Origin: Gluconacetobacter entanii
GTDB lineage: Bacteria > Pseudomonadota > Alphaproteobacteria > Acetobacterales > Acetobacteraceae
Direction: 5' to 3'
DNA: 64,000 nucleotides
Assembly: GCF_003206495.1 (NCBI RefSeq)
Contig: NZ_NKUF01000003.1
Location: 62,001-126,000, forward strand
Position 1 is the stretch's first letter; each line of letters opens with the position of its first letter. A program made the position numbers and the translations under genes. Shown piece by piece: positions 26,404 to 35,204 of the stretch. The notes below the pieces were generated by a model. It was not told the origin of the DNA. It made no database searches and saw nothing but the letters and a program-made list of their open reading frames with translations.

Positions 26404-27036
26404 TCACTCACCTGCTGCATCCATCGCGGCGTTCATCGCCCGCACGCCTGCGCCCGGTCCGTCGGGATGGGACCAGACCGCGCTGATGACCGCCAGGAAA
26501 TCCGCCCCCGCCCGCACCAGTGGGGCGCAGTTTTCGGGCGTGATGCCGCCGATTGCGACAACCGGCAGTTCCATCATGGAACTCCACCATGTCAGCAGGT
26601 CGGTGCCCGCGCGCACGCTGGTGTCCTTCGACGGTGAGGGGAAGAACGCACCGAACGCGATGTAATCGGCCCCGCCTTCGCCCGCGCGCATCGCCATGTC
26701 ACGGCTGTCATAGCATGAGACGCCCAACTGCAGGTCATCGCCAAGGATGCGGCGTGCCTCCTCCACCGCCATGTCCTCCATGCCGACATGCGCGCCGTCG
26801 CAGCCAGTGGCGCGGGCAAGGTCGGGACGGTCATTGAGGATGAAGGCCACGTCACGTTCATGCGCCACCGGGCGCAGCACGTCGATTGCCCGGCGGATCG
26901 TGTCGTCGGGCACGTCCTTCAGCCGTAGCTGCACCGCCGCCACCGGGCCGGCGTCCAGCGCACGGGCCAGCAGGGGGGCGAACTTCGGAGGGTCAAGCGA
27001 CTCGGGCGTGACGAGGTAAAGCTGGCAATCGGTCAT
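26404..27036 (-). CDS. thiE: Thiamine-phosphate synthase
   Basis: Joins hydroxymethylpyrimidine diphosphate and the thiazole phosphate to make thiamine phosphate. It is 210 aa, a TIM barrel. Seen: AVQLRLKD, FILNDRPDLARATGCDGAHVGMED, the diphosphate-binding serine region GVSCYDS, YIAFGAFFPSPSKDT, VVAIGGITPENCAPL and the C-terminal AVISAVW. No TPP riboswitch is evident in the roughly 60 bp upstream. The 148-aa hypothetical gene precedes it on the same strand. Confidence 0.92.
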   Translation of the reverse strand: MTDCQLYLVTPESLDPPKFAPLLARALDAGPVAAVQLRLKDVPDDTIRRAIDVLRPVAHERDVAFILNDRPDLARATGCDGAHVGMEDMAVEEARRILGDDLQLGVSCYDSRDMAMRAGEGGADYIAFGAFFPSPSKDTSVRAGTDLLTWWSSMMELPVVAIGGITPENCAPLVRAGADFLAVISAVWSHPDGPGAGVRAMNAAMDAAGE

Positions 27037-27096
27037 GGTGGTGCGATCATATGGCGCACATGCGCCATGGGGAACAGTCCCCTTTGCACGGTGGCT

Positions 27097-27543
27097 TCAT
27101 GTGCCATGCGGGACGTGCCCGCCGGACGGGGTGTGGCGCAGGTAGGCACGCAGGCGCGCCGCCGCGTCCGGGCCGCCGATGGCGTGGGCATCCGGCCGCG
27201 CGCGCAGGCACTGCCCCCCCGTCACCCGCGCCAGTCCGGCAAGGGCTGCGTACTGCGTGCAGGCCGGATCGACGATCACCCCCGCCAGACCGGCGCGCAG
27301 TCCCTCCGCCGCGCGTCCCGCCGCGATGCCGCAGTCAAGGAACGCGGGCGCTGGCGCCTCCGCCGTCAGGGCACGCCACCACGCCACCCCCATGGAACAT
27401 CCTGCATCCGGCGGCGATATCAGTGCGCAGGGCGGCATGCCCCCGTCCCCGTCCATGATGGCGCGCAGCAATGTGACCTCGTCATGCGTTGAAATGACGA
27501 TGAAATGGAGAAGGTGCGCAAAATTGTCATGATTATCGATCAT
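27097..27543 (-). CDS. Hypothetical protein, 148 aa
   Basis: I do not recognise the family. The protein has no signal peptide or transmembrane helix. The first half resembles an alpha/beta fold (HFIVISTHDEVTLLRAIMDG) and the middle is glycine- and alanine-rich (CGIAAGRAAEGLRAGLAGVI). It lies 60 bp upstream of thiE on the same strand and is divergent from the small gene before zapA (63-bp gap). Codon use resembles the neighbours. Confidence 0.6.
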   Translation of the reverse strand: MIDNHDNFAHLLHFIVISTHDEVTLLRAIMDGDGGMPPCALISPPDAGCSMGVAWWRALTAEAPAPAFLDCGIAAGRAAEGLRAGLAGVIVDPACTQYAALAGLARVTGGQCLRARPDAHAIGGPDAAARLRAYLRHTPSGGHVPHGT

Positions 27544-27606
27544 GCTTGACGTTCAGACGTCACCGGGCGATCTGTTGCAAGGGACCAGGGCAGGAAATTA
27601 TGAAGG

Positions 27607-27939
27607 ATGAACGTGTCCAATACTGACACAATGCAGGCGGGGCAGGAAGCATCCGTATCCACGCAGGACAGCACGCGCGACCCCGCGGACCGGCTGGAAC
27701 AGGCGCTGACGCGTATCGCCTTTGCCATCGAATGCCGCGAACAGGGGACATGGCCGTCCCCTGACGCCATGCCATCGCCCACCACGGCATCGCCGACGGC
27801 GCAGGCCGCCGATCCTGGAATCGACCTCCAGGCACTTGCCGCGAATATCGACGCGCTGATCGCGCGCGTGCGCGACGCTCTTGCCGAAGTGGAGCCGACT
27901 GTCGTGATCGCGGAGATGAAGGGCGAAAAGGGCGAATGA
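27607..27939 (+). CDS. Small helical protein overlapping zapA, 110 aa
   Basis: Unrecognised soluble protein. Residues about 25-48 (ADRLEQALTRIAFAIECREQ) and 73-100 (LQALAANIDALIARVRDALA) are likely amphipathic helices or coiled coil, joined by a Pro/Ser/Thr-rich linker. The stop overlaps the zapA start by four bases (ATGA), indicating coupled translation and a possible cell-division link. Start ATG 27607; an AGGA lies 11 bases upstream. Confidence 0.72.
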   Translation: MNVSNTDTMQAGQEASVSTQDSTRDPADRLEQALTRIAFAIECREQGTWPSPDAMPSPTTASPTAQAADPGIDLQALAANIDALIARVRDALAEVEPTVVIAEMKGEKGE

Positions 27940-28283
27940 CAATGGGACAGGTCACAGTACGCATCAACGGCTATTCCTATAGCGTCGGGTGCGAGGAAGG
28001 GCAGGAGCAGCACCTTCAGGCCATGGCGCAGGAAGTGGAGCGGCGAATCGACCGCATCCGCGCGATTGGCGGCCATAGTGGCGAAGGACGGCTGCTTGCG
28101 CTCGCAGCCCTGCTGATGGCGGACGAGATCCATGACCTGACGGCGGAAAAGATGTCCGCCGACACCGCCCACCAGTTGGCGCAGGGGCGGCAGGCCAGGA
28201 TCGAGAACGAACGCCGCCGCGACCAGCTTGAACATCTTGTCGAGCGTGCGGAAAACATTGCAGCCGCCCTCGAACATGACTAG
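27936..28283 (+). CDS. zapA: Cell division protein ZapA
   Basis: FtsZ-associated protein that bundles Z-ring filaments. It is 115 aa. The N-terminal domain carries VTVRINGYSYSVGCEEGQEQHLQAMA and the C-terminal half is a long coiled coil (LTAEKMSADTAHQLAQGRQA...). Both match ZapA. It overlaps the preceding small gene by 4 bp and is followed by a 6S RNA candidate and a 5-formyltetrahydrofolate cyclo-ligase gene, the conserved zapA-ssrS-fthC order of proteobacteria. Confidence 0.9.
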   Translation: MTMGQVTVRINGYSYSVGCEEGQEQHLQAMAQEVERRIDRIRAIGGHSGEGRLLALAALLMADEIHDLTAEKMSADTAHQLAQGRQARIENERRRDQLEHLVERAENIAAALEHD

Positions 28284-28289
28284 ATAGCA

Positions 28290-28430
28290 GGTGCGGGGCT
28301 GCCGGACGCGTCAGGCAAAATTCAACCCCTGGGCCGATAAGCACTTCCTAAGGGAGCTGGCACTGTCGTGATCGTGGTCACGTTACCTGGCGCCCACCTG
28401 CACCTGCAGGTCCGGGAGGGCTGATAAGAC
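28290..28430 (+). ncRNA. ssrS: 6S RNA candidate
   Basis: Placed by synteny between zapA and the formyl-THF cyclo-ligase gene. The sequence contains CCCCTGGGCCGATAAGC (28327-28343), very close to the conserved CCCTGAGCCGATA of E. coli 6S RNA, and the far side has complementary purine-rich segments. A closing stem CCGGAC (28302-28307) with GTCCGG (28410-28415) is visible. Exact ends are not known. 6S RNA binds housekeeping RNA polymerase. Confidence 0.75.
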
Positions 28431-28458
28431 CAACGGTCATGGTGGCTCCGTAATTCTC

Positions 28459-29064
28459 ATGACGAATCCTGTTGATACCGATTCCCCCGCGCTGGCGGCG
28501 GCCAAGGCCGAACTGCGGCGGCGCTGCCGCGCCCTGCGCGAGGAAGCCCCCCCCACCCCGGCGCAGGAGGCGGCGCTGCGTGCGGGCATCGCGGCGCGGG
28601 TGGGCATGGCCCCGCCCGGCAGCGCGATCGCACTGGTCTGGCCATTGCCCGGTGAAATCGACCTCCGCCCGCTGTTCGGGCCGCTGCACCGGCAGGGCTA
28701 TCGCGTATTGCTGCCCTTTACCCCGCCACGGGGGCAGCCGCTTTCCTTTCATCACTGGCATCCCGATGTGACGATGTGCAACGGGCGGTTCGCGACATGG
28801 CATCCCGACGGGCATGCCTATGTCCCCGACATGGTGTTCGTGCCGCTGCTGGCCTTTGACAGGCAGGGGGGGCGGCTGGGATATGGGGGGGGATATTACG
28901 ATCGCACGCTGGCGCGCCTGCCCCATGCGGTTGCTATCGGCTATGGTCTTGCCACGCAGGAGGTCGCGCACATTCCCATGGGCGTGCATGATGCAAGGCT
29001 GTCGGGCATTGTCACGGACCATGGATGGATCGGCAGTCACGGGGACGGACCGGTGCGGGCGTAA
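28459..29064 (+). CDS. 5-formyltetrahydrofolate cyclo-ligase
   Basis: Converts 5-formyl-THF with ATP to 5,10-methenyl-THF. It is 201 aa. The family signature is GRLGYGGGYYDRTLARL near residue 135, preceded by DMVFVPLLAFDRQG; the N-terminal basic helix AELRRRCRALREEAP is typical. The position after zapA and 6S RNA matches the widespread ygfA (fthC) arrangement. No strong ribosome site is seen before ATG 28459. The YmdB-type gene begins 18 bp after it. Confidence 0.93.
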   Translation: MTNPVDTDSPALAAAKAELRRRCRALREEAPPTPAQEAALRAGIAARVGMAPPGSAIALVWPLPGEIDLRPLFGPLHRQGYRVLLPFTPPRGQPLSFHHWHPDVTMCNGRFATWHPDGHAYVPDMVFVPLLAFDRQGGRLGYGGGYYDRTLARLPHAVAIGYGLATQEVAHIPMGVHDARLSGIVTDHGWIGSHGDGPVRA

Positions 29065-29082
29065 ACAGGAAGGTCGGGTTTT

Positions 29083-29898
29083 TTGAGGATACTGTTTCTG
29101 GGCGACATTGTCGGCCGCGTCGGGCGGGAGGCGGTGATCAGCCGCCTGCCGGGATTGCGCAACCAACTGTCGCTGGACCTCGTGGTGGTCAACGGCGAAA
29201 ATGCCAGCCACGGGTTCGGCCTGTCGCCCGCCATCGCGCGTGACCTGTTCGAGGCCGGGGCCGATGTCATCACGCTGGGCAACCATAGCTGGGACCGGCG
29301 CGACATGATCGGCCATATCGACGCCGAGCCACGGATCATCCGTCCCGCCAACTACCCCCCCGGCACGCCGGGGCAGGGCAGCGTGGTCGTCGAACTGGTG
29401 AACGGGCACAGGGCGCTGGTCGTCAGTGTTATGGGGCGGCAGTTCATGGATGCGATGGACGATCCGTTCCGCGCGGTGTCGGACATCCTCTCGCGCCATC
29501 GCCTTGGCGTCACGGTGCAGGCCATCGTCGTCGATGTCCATGCCGAGGCGACGAGCGAGAAATGGGCCATGGGCCATGTGTGCGACGGGCGCGTGTCGCT
29601 GGTGATCGGCACCCATACCCACACGCCCACCGCCGACCATCGCATCTTCCCCAAGGGGACGGCGTTCCAGACCGATGCGGGCATGTGTGGCGATTATGAC
29701 AGTGTCATCGGCATGGGCAAGGATGCCGCCATCGCGCGTTTCGTGCGCAAGATGCCCGGCGATCGCCTGCAACCGGCGGATGGGGAGGCCAGCATCGCGG
29801 GCATGATGGTCGAAACCGACGACGCCACCGGCCTTGCCCGGCGGATGGCCCCGGTGCGGCTGGGTGGGCATCTGGCGCAGACGCTGCCGGATTTCTGA
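29083..29898 (+). CDS. YmdB-family metallophosphoesterase
   Basis: Calcineurin-like phosphoesterase of the TIGR00282/YmdB family, reported to hydrolyse 2',3'-cyclic nucleotides in Bacillus. It is 271 aa. Metal ligands are visible in FLGDIVGRVGREA, VVNGENASHGFG, TLGNHSWDR, DVHAEATSEK and IGTHTHTPTADHRI. The start is a TTG at 29083 (MRILFLGD), with AGGAAGG upstream. It lies 18 bp after the cyclo-ligase gene, so probably one transcript. Converges on amn with a repeat-A copy between. Confidence 0.9.
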   Translation: MRILFLGDIVGRVGREAVISRLPGLRNQLSLDLVVVNGENASHGFGLSPAIARDLFEAGADVITLGNHSWDRRDMIGHIDAEPRIIRPANYPPGTPGQGSVVVELVNGHRALVVSVMGRQFMDAMDDPFRAVSDILSRHRLGVTVQAIVVDVHAEATSEKWAMGHVCDGRVSLVIGTHTHTPTADHRIFPKGTAFQTDAGMCGDYDSVIGMGKDAAIARFVRKMPGDRLQPADGEASIAGMMVETDDATGLARRMAPVRLGGHLAQTLPDF

Positions 29899-29929
29899 AA
29901 AGACATTCCAGCAAGGATATGAAAATAAA

Positions 29930-30012
29930 TAAAAGTTTTTGGGTGCCGGCTTTTTTCAAAAAGGCGGCGTTCCTTGAAGCTTTTTGGGAAAAAGCTTCAC
30001 CAGAAACTTTTA
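29930..30012 (+). repeat. Repeat A, full copy (83 bp)
   Basis: Outer arms TAAAAGTTTTTGGG/CCAGAAACTTTTA with hairpin 1 (GCCGGC...GGCGGC) and hairpin 2 (GAAGC...GCTTC). It lies at the convergent junction of the YmdB-type gene and amn. Confidence 0.85.
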
Positions 30013-30055
30013 TCTCCTGATCGGATGGCGTCTGACGGCACGCGGGCGGCTGCCA

Positions 30056-31516
30056 TCAACGGAAGGCCGGTTCGTCAAAGCCACGCAGCTTGCGCGAATG
30101 CAGGCGGTCCACGCCCTGCGCGCGTAACTGCCGCATGGTCTCGATCCCCACAATCAGGTGCTGGCGCACGCGTTCGCGATAGAAGGCGTTGGCCATGCCG
30201 CGCAGCTTCACCTCCCCATGCAGTGGCTTGTCCGAGACGCACAGAAGCGTGCCGTAGGGAACGCGGAACCGGAACCCGTTGGCCGCGATGGTGGCCGATT
30301 CCATGTCCACCGCGATGGCGCGCGTCATGTTGATGCGCGTGAACAGCGCCTCCAGCCGGAGTTCCCAGTTGCGGTTGTCCGTGGTCATGACCGTGCCGGT
30401 GCGCAGCCGGGTCTTGAGTTCCGCGTCATGCAGGCCCGTTACCCGTTCGGCCACATCCTGCAACGCCATCTGCACTTCCGCGATGGGGGGGACGGGCACC
30501 CATGGCGGCAGGTCCTCGTCCAGTACGTTGTCGTCACGCAGGTAGCCATGGGCCAGCACGTAATCGCCCAGCCGCTGCGTCCGGCGCAGCCCCGCGCAGT
30601 GCCCGACCATCAGCCAGCAATGCGGGCGCAGCACGGCCAGATGGTCGGTGATCGTCTTCGCATTGGCCGGGCCGACCCCGATATTGACCAGCGTGATGCC
30701 ATCGCCATCGGGACGGCACAGGTGATAGGCCGGCATCTGCGGCAGGCTGCCCGCGCTGCCGGGGGTATCGGGCGTGTCGCCCCGATGGTGGATGATGCCG
30801 CCGGGTTCGACGAAGGCGTCATATTCCCCGCCGGAATCGACCTGGCGGTGGCCATATTCGCGAAAGGCATCGACGTAGCGCTGGTAATTGGTCAGCAGGA
30901 TGAAACGCTGGAAATGTCGCGGCGCGGTGCCGGTGTAATGATGCAGCCGGGCAAGGGAGTAATCGGTGCGTTCGGCGGTGAACAGCGCCAGCGGACGCGG
31001 TGTGCCCGGACGTGGGATCTGTTCGCAGTTGGCGATCGAATCGTCGGTCATCCACAAATCGGGCAGCGCGAAATGCTGCTGCAGCCATGCCATGTCCCCT
31101 TCGCTGAGCGAGGTTACGGCGTCTTCCATCACATAGGACAGGGGAATGGGCCTGCGTGAACGCCCGACCAGCACCGGCTGTCCGTAATGGCGCAGCAGGA
31201 TGCCGATCTGTTCGCGCCAGTAGGTATGATACAGTTCCGGGTGCGTCAGTGTCGTGCCGTAGAACCCCGGTTCAAGCACGATGTCGAATGGCGGCCGTGG
31301 CACGTCGCGCGCCAAGCCGCCTTCCTGCGCAAAGGCGAGGTAGGGATATACCCCGCGTGCCAGTCCGCTGGTGTCGCGCGTGGCAAAGGCGTCGCGCAGC
31401 AGGCGTGCTGCCGTGTCATACAGTTCGGTAATCCGTGCGACCGCGGCTTCCGCATTGTCGAAGGCTTCGAAATCGGTCCCGACTTCGTCCAGCAGGCGCA
31501 TCGTCGTGGGCGTCAT
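30056..31516 (-). CDS. amn: AMP nucleosidase
   Basis: Hydrolyses AMP to adenine and ribose 5-phosphate, helping control adenylate pools. It is 486 aa, the usual length. An N-terminal AMP-nucleosidase domain (about 1-190, with RGVYPYLAF and LEPGFYGTTLT) is followed by a phosphorylase-like domain (about 200-486, with LVNIGVGPANAKTI, MVGHCAGLR, VDMESATIAANGFR and LLCVSDKPLHGEVK). Its product, ribose 5-phosphate, feeds the pathway encoded at the left of the window. Start ATG 31516 has GAAGGGA upstream. Confidence 0.94.
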   Translation of the reverse strand: MTPTTMRLLDEVGTDFEAFDNAEAAVARITELYDTAARLLRDAFATRDTSGLARGVYPYLAFAQEGGLARDVPRPPFDIVLEPGFYGTTLTHPELYHTYWREQIGILLRHYGQPVLVGRSRRPIPLSYVMEDAVTSLSEGDMAWLQQHFALPDLWMTDDSIANCEQIPRPGTPRPLALFTAERTDYSLARLHHYTGTAPRHFQRFILLTNYQRYVDAFREYGHRQVDSGGEYDAFVEPGGIIHHRGDTPDTPGSAGSLPQMPAYHLCRPDGDGITLVNIGVGPANAKTITDHLAVLRPHCWLMVGHCAGLRRTQRLGDYVLAHGYLRDDNVLDEDLPPWVPVPPIAEVQMALQDVAERVTGLHDAELKTRLRTGTVMTTDNRNWELRLEALFTRINMTRAIAVDMESATIAANGFRFRVPYGTLLCVSDKPLHGEVKLRGMANAFYRERVRQHLIVGIETMRQLRAQGVDRLHSRKLRGFDEPAFR

Positions 31517-31624
31517 GGCGGCTTTTTCCCTTCCATCTTGTGGAAACTATGAAGAGGACGGGAAAAACAATCAACTAACGCACCGGCATGGTGCCCGCAG
31601 GGGAACATGCCGGGTGGGAACTGA

Positions 31625-31685
31625 TAAAAGTTCTTGGGTGCCGTCTTTCGAAGCTTTTTGGAAAAAGCTTCACCAAAAACTTTTA
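31625..31685 (+). repeat. Repeat A, internally deleted copy (61 bp)
   Basis: Both outer arms and hairpin 2 are intact, but hairpin 1 is cut to GCCGTC. It lies between amn and the TonB-like gene, both minus strand, 32 bp after the tonB-like stop. Confidence 0.8.
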
Positions 31686-31717
31686 TCTTTATGAAAGTAT
31701 TGTTTTAAAACAGTATT

Positions 31718-32872
31718 TTAGTGACGGATCAGGATGTAATTGATCGTCAGGTCGATATCGAAATGGTCCCCCGACATGTCGGGCGGCACGGGCGGCAGTT
31801 GCGCATTGCGGAACATCCCCGTCGTCGCGGCGTCGAGGTAGTACGAACCCGACTGCCCCGTCAGGCGCACCTTCGCCACCTGCCCGTTGCGGTCCAGCAC
31901 GACATGCACCGACGATGGCCCTTCCTCGCCCGCGCGGGCGGCTTCTTCGGGGTAGTACATGTGGCTGCGGATCCACTGGTCCAGTTCGGAGGCGTAATCG
32001 TCGCTCACGCCATGGATCTGCGTATTGGTGGAATAGGGGGCGTTGATCTTCCCGTTGCTGACCAGTGGGCCGACGGACAGGTCGATGGGCGATCCAGAAC
32101 CACCCGCGCGGCCATGCCTGCTGCGATGTGGCAGCGGCGACGGCGCGAATGACAGGTCCATGGGCGAATGCAGCGACGAATGCGACCTGCTGGAAGACTG
32201 ATGGCGTGGCTGCTGGGCGGGATGGGTCGAATGACCGGGGCTCTGCATGCCGGGATTGAACTGCTGCTGATCCTGCGACTGCGGCACCGACAGGTCGGAA
32301 GGCGCCTGCGTCAGCGGGGGAGAGGACGGGGTCTCCGGCGTCGGGATATTGGGCGCGGGGGAGGAATCCTCGCTCTGTTCCTTGGGCGCGGTGGCGCTTT
32401 CGGACGTGCTGTGCTCGCTTTCCTTGCGCGGGGCGTCCGCGCCACCGGCCATGTCGGGCGAGGACTGCCCCTGCATCCCGCTGGAAGAAGGGGGGGAGAA
32501 CACCATCTCCACCTGCGGGGATTCAGAGGAGGAGGACGGATCGCCGTGCGGGTTGTGGTGGGCGGAACTGATGATGATCGCGCTGAGCAGGGCCGTGTGC
32601 AGCAGGATGGAGATGCTGGCGGCCTTGCCCGCGCCCGGTTCCTCAAGCGTATCGGGGCGGATCAGGCCGGACGTGACAGGCCGCAGCGCGCGATAGCCGG
32701 GGGGACGCGGGACGATTTCGCGCGATTCCAGCCGTTCGTTCTCACGTGTGTCGGGCTGGGACGGCGCGGCAGGCGGCGGGGCGGCAGGACGGTCCGATCC
32801 GTCCCCGCGCGGGATCAGTACTGGTTCCACGGCATGGCGGTACCGGGAAGAAGGACTGAGTGTCACCGTCAT
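31718..32872 (-). CDS. TonB-like energy-transducing protein
   Basis: Envelope protein linking inner-membrane proton force to outer-membrane transporters, 384 aa. A cytoplasmic N-terminal part of about 83 residues is longer than in classical TonB; one transmembrane helix (about 84-103, AASISILLHTALLSAIIISS) is followed by a long Ser/Pro/Gln-rich periplasmic region (about 110-270) and a C-terminal TonB domain (about 295-384, YYPEEAARAGEEGPSSVHVV and VRLTGQSGSYYLDAATTGMF). No exbB/exbD is adjacent. The MotA/MotB-like genes elsewhere in the window are not obvious partners. Confidence 0.8.
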   Translation of the reverse strand: MTVTLSPSSRYRHAVEPVLIPRGDGSDRPAAPPPAAPSQPDTRENERLESREIVPRPPGYRALRPVTSGLIRPDTLEEPGAGKAASISILLHTALLSAIIISSAHHNPHGDPSSSSESPQVEMVFSPPSSSGMQGQSSPDMAGGADAPRKESEHSTSESATAPKEQSEDSSPAPNIPTPETPSSPPLTQAPSDLSVPQSQDQQQFNPGMQSPGHSTHPAQQPRHQSSSRSHSSLHSPMDLSFAPSPLPHRSRHGRAGGSGSPIDLSVGPLVSNGKINAPYSTNTQIHGVSDDYASELDQWIRSHMYYPEEAARAGEEGPSSVHVVLDRNGQVAKVRLTGQSGSYYLDAATTGMFRNAQLPPVPPDMSGDHFDIDLTINYILIRH

Positions 32873-33030
32873 GAAAGGGCGCGTTTCTCCGCCTTGGTGG
32901 ATGGCTGCAATCGCAACGGCAGGGTGCCGTCACTATCGTGCCATCACCTGCCCCAGCTTGCCAGCATAACTGCGGGGACAGGTCACGATGTCAAGAGCGA
33001 TGCCGCACATGTCCCGCCATTGTGGGTGTT

Positions 33031-33822
33031 TCAGTAGGTTTCGACGAAGTTTTCGAGCAGTTCGGCAAAGCGTTCCGGATTTTCGACATGCAGCCAGTGC
33101 CCGGCCTTTTCGATCAGTTCCAGCCGGTAATTGGGGAACAGCCGGCGCATCGTCATGTAATGTTCGGGGCGGATATAGGGCGAGTTCTCCCCCGCGAGGA
33201 ACAGCGTCGGCCCCGGATAGCTGTAGCCTTCGGGGATATAGGGCCAGCTTTCGACATTGGGCATCGACTCCACGATTTCACGCAGCCCGATGCACCAGCC
33301 CGGATTTTCCCCCACGCGGATGTTCTGCAGCATCAGCGCGCGGACATCGGCATTGGGGATGTAATGCTGCAGCAGCATGTCCGCGCCCGCACGGTTCAGG
33401 TAAGGCGGGAAGGAGACATGCAGCATCTGTTCGCCCAGCCCGAACTGCCCATGGCCGGTGCGCGCGGGCGGGATGTCGGCGACAAGCAGGCTGTGGACCA
33501 TGCCCGGTCGCATCAGCGCCAGCGTCATCGCCACCTTGCCCCCCATCGAATGTCCCACCAGCGTCGCAGGCAGCGCGTTGTGATGGGCCAGCGTGTCCAG
33601 CAGGTCGGCCGACATCGTGTTGTAATCCATCAGCCCGTGCGGGCTTGCGCCATGGTTGCGCAGGTCGATGGCCAGCGTCCGGCGCGTGCGTGCCAGCCTG
33701 CGCTGGAAAAAGCCAAGGTTGCGGGCCCGCCCGAACAGCCCGTGCAGCAGGACGACCGGCGGCCGCCCCGCATCCTGTCCCGATGCTTCCTCCGGACCGC
33801 GTTCAATCACATTCAGTAGCAC
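33031..33822 (-). CDS. Alpha/beta-hydrolase (YbfF-like esterase)
   Basis: A 263-aa serine hydrolase. Seen: oxyanion motif LLHGLFGRARN, strand IDLRNHGASPH, nucleophile elbow GHSMGG (about residue 95), late Asp region LFLAGENSPYI, and catalytic His in KAGHWLHVENPERF. The resemblance is to YbfF-like acyl-CoA thioesterase/esterases; the natural ester is unknown. The start is GTG 33822 with AAGG about 8 bases upstream, 21 bp after the stop of the quinone reductase gene, so the pair is likely one transcript. Confidence 0.88.
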   Translation of the reverse strand: MLLNVIERGPEEASGQDAGRPPVVLLHGLFGRARNLGFFQRRLARTRRTLAIDLRNHGASPHGLMDYNTMSADLLDTLAHHNALPATLVGHSMGGKVAMTLALMRPGMVHSLLVADIPPARTGHGQFGLGEQMLHVSFPPYLNRAGADMLLQHYIPNADVRALMLQNIRVGENPGWCIGLREIVESMPNVESWPYIPEGYSYPGPTLFLAGENSPYIRPEHYMTMRRLFPNYRLELIEKAGHWLHVENPERFAELLENFVETY

Positions 33823-33843
33823 CGAGATTACCTTGTCCCTGGT

Positions 33844-34866
33844 TCAAGCCGTCTGGAGGTTCAGGATGATCTTTCCACTATGCGCTCCATTTTCCATCAG
33901 CTTATGGGCATCGACGACCTGCGCAAAGGGGAAGGTGGCGTGGATCAGCGGACGGACGGTCTTTTTTTCCAGTAGCGGCCAGACCTGCTGGTGCAGTTGT
34001 CGTGCGATTTCCGCCTTGTAGGCATTGCTGCGCGGGCGCAGCGTCGTGCCCGTCACCACAAGGCGCCGCGTCATGATGCGCGCCAGGCCGATATTTTCCG
34101 CCCGCGCGCCCCCCTGCAGCGCGATGATCACCAGACGCCCGTCGGGGGCAAGGCAGCGCAGGTTGCGTTCAAGATAGGCACCGCCGATCATGTCGAGGAT
34201 GATGTCCACCCCGCGCCCGTCCGTCAGTTCGGCGATGCGGGCGACGAAATCCTCCTCATGGTAATTGATGGCGGCCTCCGCCCCGATGGTCGTGCACAGT
34301 TCGCACTTTTCGGCCGTGCCCGCGGTGACATAGGGAATGCCCCCCATCTGGCGGACAAGCTGTATGGCCACGGTGCCGATGCCGCTGCTGCCGCCATGGA
34401 CCAGCACCCGATCCCCCGCGCGCAGGTGGGCGGTCATGAACAGGTTGGACCAGACGGTGAAGAACGTCTCCGGCAGGGCGGCGGCGTGGATGGCGTCGAA
34501 TCCTGCGGGCCACGGCAGGCACTGACCCGCCGGTACCACGCAGTACTGCGCATATCCGCCCCAGTTGGACAGGGCGCAGATGCGCGCGCCAATGGCGGGG
34601 AAGGCGTCATCGGCAATGCCTGGGCCACGGGCGACGACTTCGCCCGCGATCTCCAGCCCCAGAAGCGGGCTTGCCCCCGGCGGCGGCGGATACAGTCCTT
34701 TGCGTTGCATGATGTCGGGGCGGTTGACGCCTGCCGCCATGACACGCACCAGCACTTCGCCCTCGGCAGGCGTGGGGAGGGGCACCTCGCTGATCGTCAT
34801 GACATCGGGGGGGCCGGGTTCGGCAGTGGTGACGGCCTGCATCATGACCGGAAGGGTGGGGTTCAT
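33844..34866 (-). CDS. NAD(P)H quinone oxidoreductase, zinc-free MDR family (PIG3-like)
   Basis: A 340-aa medium-chain reductase without zinc ligands, using NADPH to reduce quinones or enones. Seen: GVNRPDIMQRKGLYPPPPGA, LGLEIAGEVVARG, ALPETFFTVWSNLF, the Rossmann motif VHGGSSGIGTVAIQL, and GTTLRPRSNAYKAEI. These match the TP53I3/PIG3-type group. Start ATG 34866 follows GAAAGGA. The hydrolase gene lies 21 bp downstream; together they might act on reactive carbonyl or ester compounds, which is inference. Confidence 0.9.
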   Translation of the reverse strand: MNPTLPVMMQAVTTAEPGPPDVMTISEVPLPTPAEGEVLVRVMAAGVNRPDIMQRKGLYPPPPGASPLLGLEIAGEVVARGPGIADDAFPAIGARICALSNWGGYAQYCVVPAGQCLPWPAGFDAIHAAALPETFFTVWSNLFMTAHLRAGDRVLVHGGSSGIGTVAIQLVRQMGGIPYVTAGTAEKCELCTTIGAEAAINYHEEDFVARIAELTDGRGVDIILDMIGGAYLERNLRCLAPDGRLVIIALQGGARAENIGLARIMTRRLVVTGTTLRPRSNAYKAEIARQLHQQVWPLLEKKTVRPLIHATFPFAQVVDAHKLMENGAHSGKIILNLQTA

Positions 34867-35128
34867 GATCGTCCTTTCGTCCGTATCGCACGCATGACAG
34901 GAAAAGCAGCCCGGTGGCAGGCCCGCCCGTTACGGGCATGTGTGGCGCGCGCCTCGGGGGAAGCGCGCATGGGAAGGCCATCGGGGAAATATCCGCAACG
35001 GATATCCTCACCGGGGGATAGCATATCGTGCGTCGGTATCATGCCCCGATCACGTCCCGGCCCGATGACATGTCCGCGTGCGGTGCGTAACGCCGGAGGC
35101 GCAGGGTGGGTTCTGGTGTGTCGCTCAG

Positions 35129-35177
35129 GGCTCCGCCCTGAAACCCGCCAAAGGGCATTGCCCTTTGGAAACCATGA
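35129..35177 (+). repeat. Repeat B, copy 1 (49 bp)
   Basis: Begins GGCTCCGCCCTGAAACCCGC and contains the dyad CCAAAGGGCATTGCCCTTTGG. An inverted copy at 42554-42602 matches 47 of 49 bases. Each copy is followed, after a short spacer ending in AAAATAA, by a short repeat A. Confidence 0.85.
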
Positions 35178-35204
35178 CTTTTCCCGGCAAAACACTGAAA
35201 ATAA

